Positions 5,869 to 13,735 of a stretch of 16,697 bases of DNA are shown piece after piece. The notes beneath the pieces were generated by a model. The model was given only the letters and a program-made list of their open reading frames with translations. It made no database searches and was not told the DNA's origin. The stretch comes from Tannerellaceae bacterium (GTDB lineage: Bacteria; Bacteroidota; Bacteroidia; Bacteroidales; Tannerellaceae): assembly GCA_031267205.1 (NCBI GenBank), contig JAIRZN010000079.1, positions 1-16,697 on the forward strand, written 5' to 3'. Within the stretch, counting starts at the first letter, position 1. Each line of letters opens with the position of its first letter. The position numbers and the translations under genes are program-made.

Positions 5869-7899
5869 TTAACTGATGGTTGACAGTTTTCTTAATACGA
5901 CTGCGCTACGGGCAGGGATATATAGCTTCAGCCAGCCTTTATGTTCTTTTGCGTACAAGGAGTCAAACTGCGTGAAATGGTGTATCGCATCATCGGTCAG
6001 TCCGAATCCGCCGAAGCGTTCGGCATCGGTATTGAGCGTTATCTCGTACTCTCCCTCAGGGGCAAGGAACCCGTAGTCCGTGAAGGAACGGCTCGGATTG
6101 AAATTGAATACAAAAAGTAAATTTTGGCGCATAAAAGCCAAAATCTGGTCGCCGTCATTGTCCCATATTTTAAAAAGCTGCATACGCTGAAAATTCCTCA
6201 CACCTTTAATCAAGGAAATCATCTCGCGATCAAAATCGCCGAGGTAGTGATATGCCAGACTTGTGTCATCTACCAAATTCCATTGACGGCGAGCGTATTT
6301 ATACGACCAGCCGTTGCCGTCGCGAGGGAAATCAATCCATTCCGGATGGCCAAACTCGTTGCCCATGAAGTTGAGGTAGCCACCGTTGATTGTCGAGGCG
6401 GTCGCAAGGCGTATCATCTTGTGCAGAGCCAAGCCACGGTCAACGGTAAAGTTCCGGTCGCCCTTCTTCATGTGCCAATACATTTGGGCGTCTATGAGGC
6501 GGAAGATAATGGTCTTGTCGCCTACCAGAGCCTGGTCGTGACTTTCGGCGTAACTGATTGTTTTCTCGTCTGCCCTGCGGTTGGTTGTTTCCCACCATAT
6601 GGAAGAGGGATGCCAGTCTTCGTCTTTCTTTTCCTTTATCGTTTTAATCCAGTAATCGGGAATGTTCATAGCCATGCGATAGTCGAAACCATATCCTCCG
6701 TCTCCGGTTTTGACGGCCAGTCCCGGCATTCCGCTCACCTCTTCCGCGATGGTTATTGCAAGTGGGTTTACTTCGTGTATAAGTTTATTAGCCAGGGTGA
6801 GATACATAATAGCATCGCCATCCTGATGGCCGTTGTAATAGTCCGAGTAGTTTGTGAAATTTTCGCCTAAGCCGTGACTATAATAAAGCATCGACGTAAC
6901 GCCGTCAAATCTGAATCCGTCGAAACGGTATTCATCCAACCAGAATTTGCAATTTGAAAGCAGGAAGTGTAATACCTCATTCTTAGCATAATTGAAGCAT
7001 AGCGAATCCCAGGCCGGATGGTTACGCCTATTGTCCGTATAGAAGTACTGATCGCATGAGCCGTCGAACTTACCCAAGCCTTCCACTTCGTTTTTAACTG
7101 CGTGACTGTGAACAATGTCCATAATCACGGCAACGCCTAAGGCGTGGGCGTTATCAATTAGCTCCATTAATTCTTCAGGCGTTCCAAATCGTGAGGATGC
7201 AGAAAAAAAGCTACTTACGTGATAACCGAATGATCCGTAGTAAGGATGCTCTTGTATAGCCATAATCTGTATTGCATTATAGCCGTCTTCCACTATGCGA
7301 GGCAGTATGCGGGTGCGAAATTCACGGAATGTTCCTACCTTTTCTTCATCCGTAGACATACCGATATGGCACTCATAGATGAGTAAAGGGGAGGTGTTAG
7401 GCCTGAAATTTTCATATTTGAATACGTAAGGGCTTGGAGGATTCCATACCTGTGCGCTGAATATCTTGGTATGCTCATCCTGCACAACCCTGCGCGTCCA
7501 GGCCGGTATACGTTCGCCACAGCCCCCGTTCCATTCCATAAGTAGCTTGAAAAGGTCTCCATGGTGCAGGCTATCTTCTTCGAGGGCTATCTCCCATTTG
7601 CCGTTTTCTATCCGCTTCATCCGGTAACGATCATCTTTGCGCCAGTCATTGAATGTGCCTGTAAGGTAGATCGCCATAGCATTAGGCGCCCACTCGCGCA
7701 ATACCCATCCGCCAGGTATCTTGTGTAATCCGAAATAAAGGTAACCCGAAGCAAACGAACTCAGTGTCTGCGTACCGTTGCCGGTCAGTTCCCTTTCCTT
7801 ATCGTCGGCGTATTGATGACGTCCGTTTATGGCAGCTTTATATGGCGCGAGCCAAGGGTCGTTCTTAATTAAATTAAGTGATTGTACCATGTTTGACAT
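5869..7899 (-). CDS. glgB: 1,4-alpha-glucan branching enzyme (GH13, eukaryotic-type)
   Basis: This 676-residue enzyme cuts alpha-1,4 glucan chains and rejoins them through alpha-1,6 links, making the branches of glycogen. Domains in order: N-terminal helical segment and CBM48 beta-sandwich (~50-150, with LREWAPNAMAIYLTGTFNDW), the GH13 barrel (~170-560) and a C-terminal beta domain (~580-676). Catalytic residues are visible: nucleophile Asp332 in DGFRFDGVTSMLY, the acid/base Glu within AEE at 385-387, and the transition-state stabiliser Asp455 in SYAESHDQALVGDKT. The opening and the DGFRFDGVTSM form are those of the eukaryotic and Bacteroidetes branch (GH13_8), not E. coli GlgB. A second ATG lies three codons downstream. 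A TATCTTTG box at 7917-7924 gives a short leader. The gene leads the glgB-manA operon and is divergent from the antiporter gene. Confidence 0.96.
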   Translation of the reverse strand: MSNMVQSLNLIKNDPWLAPYKAAINGRHQYADDKERELTGNGTQTLSSFASGYLYFGLHKIPGGWVLREWAPNAMAIYLTGTFNDWRKDDRYRMKRIENGKWEIALEEDSLHHGDLFKLLMEWNGGCGERIPAWTRRVVQDEHTKIFSAQVWNPPSPYVFKYENFRPNTSPLLIYECHIGMSTDEEKVGTFREFRTRILPRIVEDGYNAIQIMAIQEHPYYGSFGYHVSSFFSASSRFGTPEELMELIDNAHALGVAVIMDIVHSHAVKNEVEGLGKFDGSCDQYFYTDNRRNHPAWDSLCFNYAKNEVLHFLLSNCKFWLDEYRFDGFRFDGVTSMLYYSHGLGENFTNYSDYYNGHQDGDAIMYLTLANKLIHEVNPLAITIAEEVSGMPGLAVKTGDGGYGFDYRMAMNIPDYWIKTIKEKKDEDWHPSSIWWETTNRRADEKTISYAESHDQALVGDKTIIFRLIDAQMYWHMKKGDRNFTVDRGLALHKMIRLATASTINGGYLNFMGNEFGHPEWIDFPRDGNGWSYKYARRQWNLVDDTSLAYHYLGDFDREMISLIKGVRNFQRMQLFKIWDNDGDQILAFMRQNLLFVFNFNPSRSFTDYGFLAPEGEYEITLNTDAERFGGFGLTDDAIHHFTQFDSLYAKEHKGWLKLYIPARSAVVLRKLSTIS

Positions 7900-7916
7900 A
7901 TCTTTTGGTGTTGTCG

Positions 7917-7924
7917 CAAAGATA
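7917..7924 (-). promoter_or_regulatory. Bacteroidetes -7 box for glgB-manA
   Basis: The minus strand reads TATCTTTG (TAnnTTTG), 17 bases before the glgB start codon. No clear -33 TTTG was found. It lies about 45 bases from the opposite-facing box of the antiporter gene, so the two promoters share a 95-base divergent region. Confidence 0.55.
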
Positions 7925-7968
7925 TAAGATTTTCCTCCCTGAACCTCATATAATTCCTGTTTTTTACG

Positions 7969-7976
7969 TACTTTTG
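7969..7976 (+). promoter_or_regulatory. Bacteroidetes -7 box for the antiporter gene
   Basis: TACTTTTG matches TAnnTTTG and lies 18 bases before the ATG at 7995. A -33 element is not evident. Confidence 0.5.
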
Positions 7977-7994
7977 CGCTAAACCATCCGAAAA

Positions 7995-10280
7995 ATGAGC
8001 AAAGGAATTAAAAGTTTAGCTTTTTACGTATTGATGATTGCCCTATTCGGTTCGTTGATGTATACAATTGTCAGGAAGGGAGAAACGAGGCAACCGGTGG
8101 AGGTAGTTGCATCATTGCCGGATAAGCCGACCGGCCTGGCTGAAGGTTTTGATGCTTTCCGTCAGTTATTATTGCGCGACGTAGAATCTCCAATCGCCAT
8201 CCTTTTATTGCAAATCATTGCTATTTTACTTACCTGCCGTCTTTTCGGATGGCTATTCATGAAAATAGGACAGCCTACGGTTATAGGCGAAATACTTGCG
8301 GGAATTATTTTAGGCCCATCAGTACTGGGATATTTTGCTCCTGACGTATCGGATTTCCTGTTCAGGGAAGAATCTCCTGCTAACATTAATATATTAAGCC
8401 AATTCGGCTTAATCCTTTTTATGTTTGCTATCGGCATGGAGTTGGACATCGGCGTAGTACGCAAAAAGCTGAAAGAGACCATCCTTATCAGCCACACAAG
8501 CACTATCGTTCCGTTCTCCTTCGGGATGCTCACTGCTTATTTTGTATACGATCGATACGCCGACCATGCGACGCCTTTCCTCTCTTTCGCCCTGTTCATA
8601 GGTATTTCCATGAGTATTACCGCCTTTCCTGTATTGGCGCGTATTATACAAGAACGGGGATTGACTAAATCCCACCTTGGAACAGTCACGCTGGCGAGCG
8701 CTGCCAATGGCGATATTACCGCATGGTGCCTGCTTGCCGTCGTTATTGCCATTGCCCAGGCCGGTACGATGCTGAGCGCCGTTTACAGTATTTTCTTTTC
8801 CGGCATTTACCTGCTTCTGATGTTCTTTGTCATACAGCCCTTCCTCCGTGTTATAGGCCATATTTATCATAACAGGGAAGTGATTGACAAAGGGATGGTG
8901 GCGATGATGTTCCTTATCCTTATATGCTCGTCTTATCTGACGCAGATATTGGGGCTTCACGCCCTTTTCGGCGCATTTATCGCCGGAGTCATTATGCCTG
9001 CCAACATTAAGTTCCGCAAAATACTGACGGAAAAGGTGGAGGACGTTTCTTTAGCCCTTTTTCTGCCACTGTTCTTCGTTTCCACTGGGTTGCGCACGGA
9101 GATCGCCTTGTTGAACACGCCGGAACTGTGGTGGATGTGCGGCATAATCACAGTCGCGGCCATTGCAGGGAAGTTCGGCGGCGCTTTTCTCTCGGCACGC
9201 TTCGTGGGAGAAAGTTTCAAGGATAGTTTATACATTGGAGCCTTGATGAATACACGCGGACTGATGGAACTGGTAGTACTCACAATAGGCTACGAGATGG
9301 GTATTCTTTCGCCTCCCGTTTTCGTGATGCTGGTATTGATGACATTGGTCACTACTTTTATGACAGCTCCGTTAATTGCTTTTATCGGGTTCTGCTTCCG
9401 AACGCATACCGAGTTGCAAGAAAAAAAGATGCGCCTGCAGACGGAAGGCGTTTACAAGGTGATGCTCTCTTTCGGACGTGCCGGTAACGGTCAGATAATG
9501 TTGGATGTAGCACATCAGATGTTTGCCGCGCAAAGCAAGACTCTGGAGATTACGGCCCTTCATCTAACCGTCAGTCCTGATGTGAATCCATTGCACACGG
9601 ATAACTTTGAAGAAGTCAGTTTCGGGCCAATCCTCTATGGAGCGCAAAAGCTGGGCATACCCATCAAGACACGTTATGAGACGTCCATTAATGCGGGGGT
9701 GGACATTGTCAATGTTGTCAATGAAGAAAACTTCGATTTCCTGTTGGTGGGCGCCGGCATTTCCATGAGCAATCTGCCGGCGGATGTTGTCGCCAATCGT
9801 TTCCGTACATTTTTTTATAATCGCTATCTCCGTTTTTTCAAGACGCCCGAATCATGGTTTTATCCCGGTTCGCTGCTAAAGGACAAAACCAAGGTTTTTA
9901 TCGAAAATTCCTCCTGCGCCGTTGGTGTATTTGTCAACCGCAATTTTGTGAAGGCTACCAATGTCATCTTGGTCATCGCTTCCGTCGGTGACCTTTTCCT
10001 CTTGGATTATGCCTATACTTTATTAAAGTCTACACAGGGGAGCATCGCCATTGTCGACACGACCTCCGGCGAAGCGGACGCCATCGACCCAAAGGCTACC
10101 ATCGCACATTTCAGGTCGACAGTGAAACAATCATCCCTACTACCTCACAAAGACATCGAACCGGGGTTGTTAGCCGGCTATAACTTCATGCTGATCAGCT
10201 ATCACACCTGGAATGACGTCTCCGAACACCGCAAAGAGGCCTTGCAACGTATGCCATCTACGCTTATCCTGAGCAGGTAG
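7995..10280 (+). CDS. CPA2-family cation:proton antiporter, CHX-like, with C-terminal cytosolic domain
   Basis: This 761-residue inner-membrane protein exchanges a monovalent cation (K+ or Na+) for protons. An isolated hydrophobic helix (8-25) and a ~40-residue polar loop precede the Na_H_Exchanger domain (~66-468, about 12 helices). Seen there are QPTVIGEILAGIILGPS (93-109), SITAFPVLARIIQE (207-220), the unwound-helix motif ASAANGDITAW (234-244) with conserved Asp240, and Lys393 in AGKFGGAF, the usual TM10 basic residue. MNTRGLMELVVL (418-429) is very close to the plant CHX exchanger motif. The first acidic position of the 'DD' pair is Gly239, which by family logic suggests electroneutral exchange. 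The remainder (~485-761) is cytosolic and has USP-like segments (VYKVMLSFGRAGNG, FDFLLVGAGIS, VILVIASVGDLFLLDYA), likely regulatory. The substrate ion cannot be told from sequence. It is transcribed divergently from glgB. Confidence 0.92.
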   Translation: MSKGIKSLAFYVLMIALFGSLMYTIVRKGETRQPVEVVASLPDKPTGLAEGFDAFRQLLLRDVESPIAILLLQIIAILLTCRLFGWLFMKIGQPTVIGEILAGIILGPSVLGYFAPDVSDFLFREESPANINILSQFGLILFMFAIGMELDIGVVRKKLKETILISHTSTIVPFSFGMLTAYFVYDRYADHATPFLSFALFIGISMSITAFPVLARIIQERGLTKSHLGTVTLASAANGDITAWCLLAVVIAIAQAGTMLSAVYSIFFSGIYLLLMFFVIQPFLRVIGHIYHNREVIDKGMVAMMFLILICSSYLTQILGLHALFGAFIAGVIMPANIKFRKILTEKVEDVSLALFLPLFFVSTGLRTEIALLNTPELWWMCGIITVAAIAGKFGGAFLSARFVGESFKDSLYIGALMNTRGLMELVVLTIGYEMGILSPPVFVMLVLMTLVTTFMTAPLIAFIGFCFRTHTELQEKKMRLQTEGVYKVMLSFGRAGNGQIMLDVAHQMFAAQSKTLEITALHLTVSPDVNPLHTDNFEEVSFGPILYGAQKLGIPIKTRYETSINAGVDIVNVVNEENFDFLLVGAGISMSNLPADVVANRFRTFFYNRYLRFFKTPESWFYPGSLLKDKTKVFIENSSCAVGVFVNRNFVKATNVILVIASVGDLFLLDYAYTLLKSTQGSIAIVDTTSGEADAIDPKATIAHFRSTVKQSSLLPHKDIEPGLLAGYNFMLISYHTWNDVSEHRKEALQRMPSTLILSR

Positions 10281-10487
10281 TTTTTCATGTCTGCAGGCTG
10301 TCGCCGGGCGTTTAAATTATCTATAAAAATGAAGTACAATGAATGTTTGCGAACAGTAAGATGATAGTCTTATAGGTTGCGATTCATATTTTGTATTATC
10401 TATTTGTGTGTTGTTGTACATACTGCCGGAATTATATAAGCGTCACAATATCCGTATTTTATTATCATTAATTAATTAAAGATTGAA
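10281..10487. other. A/T-rich intergenic region downstream of the antiporter
   Basis: This is the first half of a 373-base gap between convergent genes. It holds a short G/C-rich stretch straight after the antiporter stop and then A/T-rich DNA ending in ATTAATTAATTAAA. I see no clear terminator hairpin with a T-run, no tRNA and no TAnnTTTG box. Confidence 0.5.
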
Positions 10488-10640
10488 ATGTTTGAAAACG
10501 ATAACTCCAGAGGTATGTCCTATGTTGCAAAACAATCAAAAAACAATTCTTATAAAATATTATTTGGAATTAATTTGAATGAGCAAATACCGCCTACAAT
10601 AATTATGTTTCAATATAAATACGCAGGCAATGAAACGTAA
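10488..10640 (+). CDS. Possible small protein of 50 residues, unrecognised
   Basis: An ATG preceded by an A-rich leader (AAAGATTGAA, typical of Bacteroidetes starts) opens 50 codons ending in TAA. An in-frame TAA lies 15 bases upstream, so the frame is not a tail of something longer. The product starts MFENDNSRGMSYVAKQ, has a lysine/asparagine-rich middle, then a mildly hydrophobic stretch IPPTIIMFQYKYAG. No domain is recognised. Codon use is strongly A/T-biased, unlike both neighbours, and no promoter box was found. It ends 13 bases before the 3' end of the convergent 458-residue gene. It could be a chance ORF in A/T-rich DNA; I rate it possible only. Confidence 0.3.
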   Translation: MFENDNSRGMSYVAKQSKNNSYKILFGINLNEQIPPTIIMFQYKYAGNET

Positions 10641-10653
10641 AACAATATAATAT

Positions 10654-12030
10654 TCATGATTCTACTTCTTCCTGTTCGTCGTCATTCATATCATCATTTT
10701 CTTCTTCCGTCTCTTCTTCTTCGGTAAATTCCCATGCGTTTGTCGATTCGCCTTTCTTGAGGTACTCTTTTACGCGCTCGGCAAGTCGTATCTGCTCGCC
10801 GTCTTGCTGCCAGAGTTCGTCGTCTTTCATGATTTCGCAGGCTTTCAACAGCGAGCCGCAACCGGCATTACGAAACCATTCGCATACGTCCTCGTGTTGA
10901 AGGATGTTGGAATGGATAAAGGTGGTCAGTTTGTCGATCCCCAAATACTGATTGTCCGCTTTCTGAAGGCCGAACTGTTCGCGCAACTTCTTCCCTTCGG
11001 GCGTACCGTTGGCGGTGATCAACAGGAAAGTGTGCACCAGGATGCTGTTACGCTGTATACTTACTATCAGGTATCCGATTTTTAGTTTGAACGCCTCGAA
11101 GTCCAACATAAGACGCCCGTCCTTCAATTCACGCGAGGAGCCTTTCATCAGCGATTTACACAGGAACATCTGCATATATCCCGCACTCGCGCAGCCCAAT
11201 CGTTCTTCGAGACGGTTGAGGGCATGTTCGGAGACGTATACCGGGCGATCCTTGTTCGATCCCGGCCCTTTTGCGCCAAGGTGGACAGGTTTGAACGACA
11301 TCGGAATAAAACGCAGATTTTCGGGTACCGTCTGGAGAGCGTGCGAGGGGAAGGCGACCGTAATGCGCAGGGCGTTACGTATATCGCCGTTGTTAAGCCT
11401 GATGCGCTTGCGTTCCACACGATACGGCTGGATGTGAATATTACTGTGGCGCGTCATATCAAGGGTGTTCTTGCTGCTTCCGAAATCTTCCTCGAAATAC
11501 GCGCAATAGAGGCTGTACCGAAGGTCGCTTGCGAAACTTGTTATCGCCATGAGCAGTTCGGAGATTTGCATGTAGTAGGTTCTAAAACTTTCCTCCCTGT
11601 TTTCAAAAAACTCTTCATACCATGGAAGGCCCTTGAAAACATCCGCATTGAGGCAAATATTTGGGGAGTCGGGGGTGCTGGGGCGGATAAGCCATTCCAG
11701 TGGCGAGATGTAACGATTGTACTCCGTAACGCTGATCTTATGTCCTCCCGTGCCCAAGGGGATTGATTTCTCCTTCTGTATTATATTCGCAAACTCGTTG
11801 ACGCTGTTCATCATATCCTTGGATACTTTTCCGTCGGCGACTACCTTGAAGGGCAATCCTCTCATTTCGTACAGTACCAGTCGGTTGAACGAGTCAATCA
11901 TCGGATACAGATCAGGGTGAATCAAGTCGCATAGAGCTCTCAAGCGTCTGAAATGCTCATTCCGACGTTGTGCTTCTTCGATTTTATGCTTGGCATGATC
12001 GGTCTGCCTGCTTTTTTTCTTCTTTGCCAT
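10654..12030 (-). CDS. Unrecognised 458-residue protein with basic N-terminus and acidic tail
   Basis: I do not recognise this protein. It begins MAKKKKSRQTDHAKHK with a basic, probably helical head (1-35). The central part is a mixed-fold body with VSEHALNRLEERLG (267-279), whose HAL-x-R-x-x-x-R spacing recalls short RelE- or DUF4258-like elements, followed by MLDFEAFKLKIGYLIVSIQRNSILVHTFLLITANGTPEGKKL (308-349, quoted here only by its ends: MLDFEAF and TPEGKKL). The last 24 residues (435-458) are almost all Glu, Asp and Asn. No signal peptide or membrane helix is seen, so it is probably cytosolic. The basic head and acidic tail suggest nucleic-acid or protein binding, but this is inference. 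A TACATTTG box lies 22 bases before the start. Codon use looks like that of the neighbours and the frame is intact over 1.4 kb, so it is surely a gene. Confidence 0.85.
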   Translation of the reverse strand: MAKKKKSRQTDHAKHKIEEAQRRNEHFRRLRALCDLIHPDLYPMIDSFNRLVLYEMRGLPFKVVADGKVSKDMMNSVNEFANIIQKEKSIPLGTGGHKISVTEYNRYISPLEWLIRPSTPDSPNICLNADVFKGLPWYEEFFENREESFRTYYMQISELLMAITSFASDLRYSLYCAYFEEDFGSSKNTLDMTRHSNIHIQPYRVERKRIRLNNGDIRNALRITVAFPSHALQTVPENLRFIPMSFKPVHLGAKGPGSNKDRPVYVSEHALNRLEERLGCASAGYMQMFLCKSLMKGSSRELKDGRLMLDFEAFKLKIGYLIVSIQRNSILVHTFLLITANGTPEGKKLREQFGLQKADNQYLGIDKLTTFIHSNILQHEDVCEWFRNAGCGSLLKACEIMKDDELWQQDGEQIRLAERVKEYLKKGESTNAWEFTEEEETEEENDDMNDDEQEEVES

Positions 12031-12052
12031 ATTTTATTTTTAATTTATGGAA

Positions 12053-12060
12053 CAAATGTA
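12053..12060 (-). promoter_or_regulatory. Bacteroidetes -7 box for the 458-residue gene
   Basis: The minus strand reads TACATTTG (TAnnTTTG), 22 bases upstream of the ATG at 12030. The same eight bases are used before the DUF4301 gene. No clear -33 element. Confidence 0.5.
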
Positions 12061-12127
12061 AACAAAAAGCTAATACGTAGAATGCGCCTGAGTGTTGTTT
12101 CCGGCGGTATGCGACATTACGTCCGCT

Positions 12128-12718
12128 TCAGAAAATGTGCGGTATAAGTCGTTTTGTACGTTTCATGTAAGCCTTGTATTGTTCGCCGAAGCGTTCCGTC
12201 ATCAGTCTTTCCTCGTCGGGAATGCGGAGGGTGAAGAGGATTGCCAATCCTGTCGAAATGGTGAGGGCGTAGAACCAGTTGGCTGTGACGAGCGCAAAGG
12301 AGACGAGCCACAGCAGCATGTCGGAATACATCGGATGGCGCACCCTTTTGTAAGGCCCGCCGGTGATGAGCGTATGCTCCTTGCGGATTTCGAGTACTGG
12401 ACTCCAGTTGTCGCCCAGCGTCCGGTGTATGCGGTAGAACCACCACATGCCGTAAAAGCCGACGGCGAAACCGGCAAGGCGTATGCCGTCGGGCAGGGCA
12501 AACTGTCCGAACGACAGCCATGGCGTGAAAAGCCACATCATTCCCGGTACGGCAAGGGCGATAAACATAACTTGCGTCAACAGCTTTTCACGCCTCGGCG
12601 CAATCTCCGATTCCTTCGCCGCGTGGCTTGTCTTGTAACGTTTTTGGTAATACAGGCGGATGATGTTCATGGCTACGACGAGCGCGCCCAACAGAAATTT
12701 ATATGCAAGTTCGTTCAT
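12128..12718 (-). CDS. Isoprenylcysteine carboxyl methyltransferase (ICMT/PEMT)-like membrane protein
   Basis: This 196-residue integral membrane protein has about five hydrophobic helices (roughly 5-22, 48-66, 79-96, 132-148, 148-165). The S-adenosylmethionine-binding signature of the ICMT/phospholipid methyltransferase fold is clear: HTLITGGPYKRVRHPMYSDMLL (115-136; key residues Gly121, Pro122, Tyr123, Arg127, His128, Pro129, Tyr131), then Arg165, the DEE of RIPDEERLM (168-170), FGEQYKAYMKRT (177-188) and RLIP near the end. Bacterial members methylate small lipids or unknown acceptors; the acceptor here is unknown. It follows the FabK-like gene on the same strand after 108 bases but has its own TATTTTTG promoter box, so it is likely transcribed separately. 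Confidence 0.88.
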   Translation of the reverse strand: MNELAYKFLLGALVVAMNIIRLYYQKRYKTSHAAKESEIAPRREKLLTQVMFIALAVPGMMWLFTPWLSFGQFALPDGIRLAGFAVGFYGMWWFYRIHRTLGDNWSPVLEIRKEHTLITGGPYKRVRHPMYSDMLLWLVSFALVTANWFYALTISTGLAILFTLRIPDEERLMTERFGEQYKAYMKRTKRLIPHIF

Positions 12719-12720
12719 TG

Positions 12721-12793
12721 AGGTTAGTGTTTTGAGAGGTTATACATTATTAATACGTTTGGCGCAAAAATAGTCCTTTTCAAACGCTAACCT
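12721..12793. repeat. Interrupted inverted repeat in the methyltransferase leader
   Basis: AGGTTAGTGTTT (12721-12732) and AAACGCTAACCT (12782-12793) are 12-base inverted arms with a single mismatch, 49 bases apart. They bracket the -7 box of the methyltransferase gene, and the downstream arm lies two bases before its start codon. They could be operator half-sites or a looping structure. Confidence 0.45.
12765..12772 (-). promoter_or_regulatory. Bacteroidetes promoter for the ICMT-like gene
   Basis: The minus strand reads TATTTTTG (TAnnTTTG) with a TTG -33-like element (CAA on the + strand, 12794-12796) at 21-bp spacing. It lies 46 bases before the start codon. The spacing makes this one of the two better supported sigma-70-like promoters in the window. 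Confidence 0.6.
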
Positions 12794-12826
12794 CAACATC
12801 ATACTCAAATTACCTGCAAGTAGGTA

Positions 12827-13735
12827 TCAGGACGTAAGCTCGCGCATGACGTCGGCCACCGTCCGTATATCACGGAAGAGTGACGCTACCTGCCCTATTT
12901 CCAGTTCGCCTTCCGACAAATCGCCCTCGAAGATGCCTTTCTTCGCCCGTCCGCGCCCCAGAAGCTCGCGCAGCTCTGCGGCGGTGGCTCCGCGTTCTTC
13001 GGCTGAGGCTATCATCGAGGCGAAATCGCCCTTGACTAAGCGCGTAGGGGATAGCGATTTCAGCATAAGGCGTGTGTCGCCCTCGTCGAGGCTTAGGCAT
13101 AGCTGCTTGAAACGTTCGTGAGCCGAGCTTTCCGTCGTCAGGGCGAAGCGCGTGCCTATCTGCACGCCGTCGGCGCCCAAAGCTTGTACGGCGCGTATCG
13201 CGTCTGCCGTACCTATGCCTCCCGCCGCAAGAAGCGGAAGCGCGGTAGAGCGTCTGACGGCGGGAATGAGGCAGAGGGTGGTCGTCTCCTCGCGCCCATT
13301 ATGCCCGCCGGCTTCAAAGCCTTCGGCTACGATCGCGTCTACGCCTGCCTCTTCGGATTTTGCGGCAAAACGCGAACTGCTCACCACGTGCGCAACCGTC
13401 ATGCCGTGAGCTTTCAGATACGGCGTCCACGTCTTTGGGTTGCCGGCCGAGGTGAATACTATCTTCACGCCCTCTTCCGCGAGGATGCGCATCAGTTCCT
13501 CAATCTCAGGATACATCAGCGGGACGTTGACGCCGAAGGGTCTATCGGTTGCTTTGCGGCATTTAAGGATATGTTCGCGCAGCACGTCCGGATGCATCGA
13601 GCCGGCGCCGAGAAGCCCTAATCCTCCTGCATTACTTACGGCCGACGCCAATCGCCAACCGCTGCACCATACCATTCCTCCCTGCACAATGGGATATTTG
13701 ATCCCGAATAAACTGCATACTCTGTTTGTTTTCAT
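12827..13735 (-). CDS. FMN-dependent nitronate monooxygenase / FabK-like enoyl-ACP reductase
   Basis: This 302-residue TIM-barrel flavoprotein matches the NMO/FabK family along its length. Seen: YPIVQGGMVWCSGWRLASAVSNAGGLG (14-40; key residues Gln18, Gly19, Gly20, Met21), PFGVNVPL (66-73), TSAGNPK (95-101), AEGFEAGGHNG (137-147) with His145 at the position of the catalytic His144 of pneumococcal FabK, LLAAGGIGTADAIRAVQALGADGVQIGTRF (FMN-phosphate loop, ~168-197) and a C-terminal EGDLSEGELEIGQVASL that parallels FabK. Members either oxidise alkyl nitronates with oxygen or reduce enoyl-ACP in fatty-acid synthesis. The close resemblance to FabK, including the C-terminal segment, makes the second possible, but sequence alone does not decide. 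No TAnnTTTG box was found in the 175 bases upstream. Confidence 0.9.
   Translation of the reverse strand: MKTNRVCSLFGIKYPIVQGGMVWCSGWRLASAVSNAGGLGLLGAGSMHPDVLREHILKCRKATDRPFGVNVPLMYPEIEELMRILAEEGVKIVFTSAGNPKTWTPYLKAHGMTVAHVVSSSRFAAKSEEAGVDAIVAEGFEAGGHNGREETTTLCLIPAVRRSTALPLLAAGGIGTADAIRAVQALGADGVQIGTRFALTTESSAHERFKQLCLSLDEGDTRLMLKSLSPTRLVKGDFASMIASAEERGATAAELRELLGRGRAKKGIFEGDLSEGELEIGQVASLFRDIRTVADVMRELTS

Noticed and set aside
6124..6870. 248-codon plus-strand ORF opposite glgB
   Set aside because: It lies wholly within the glgB catalytic domain in antisense and shows no recognisable domain.
12811..12826. TACCT/AGGTA hairpin directly after the FabK-like stop
   Set aside because: Only five pairs and no T-run follows on the minus strand; too weak for a terminator.
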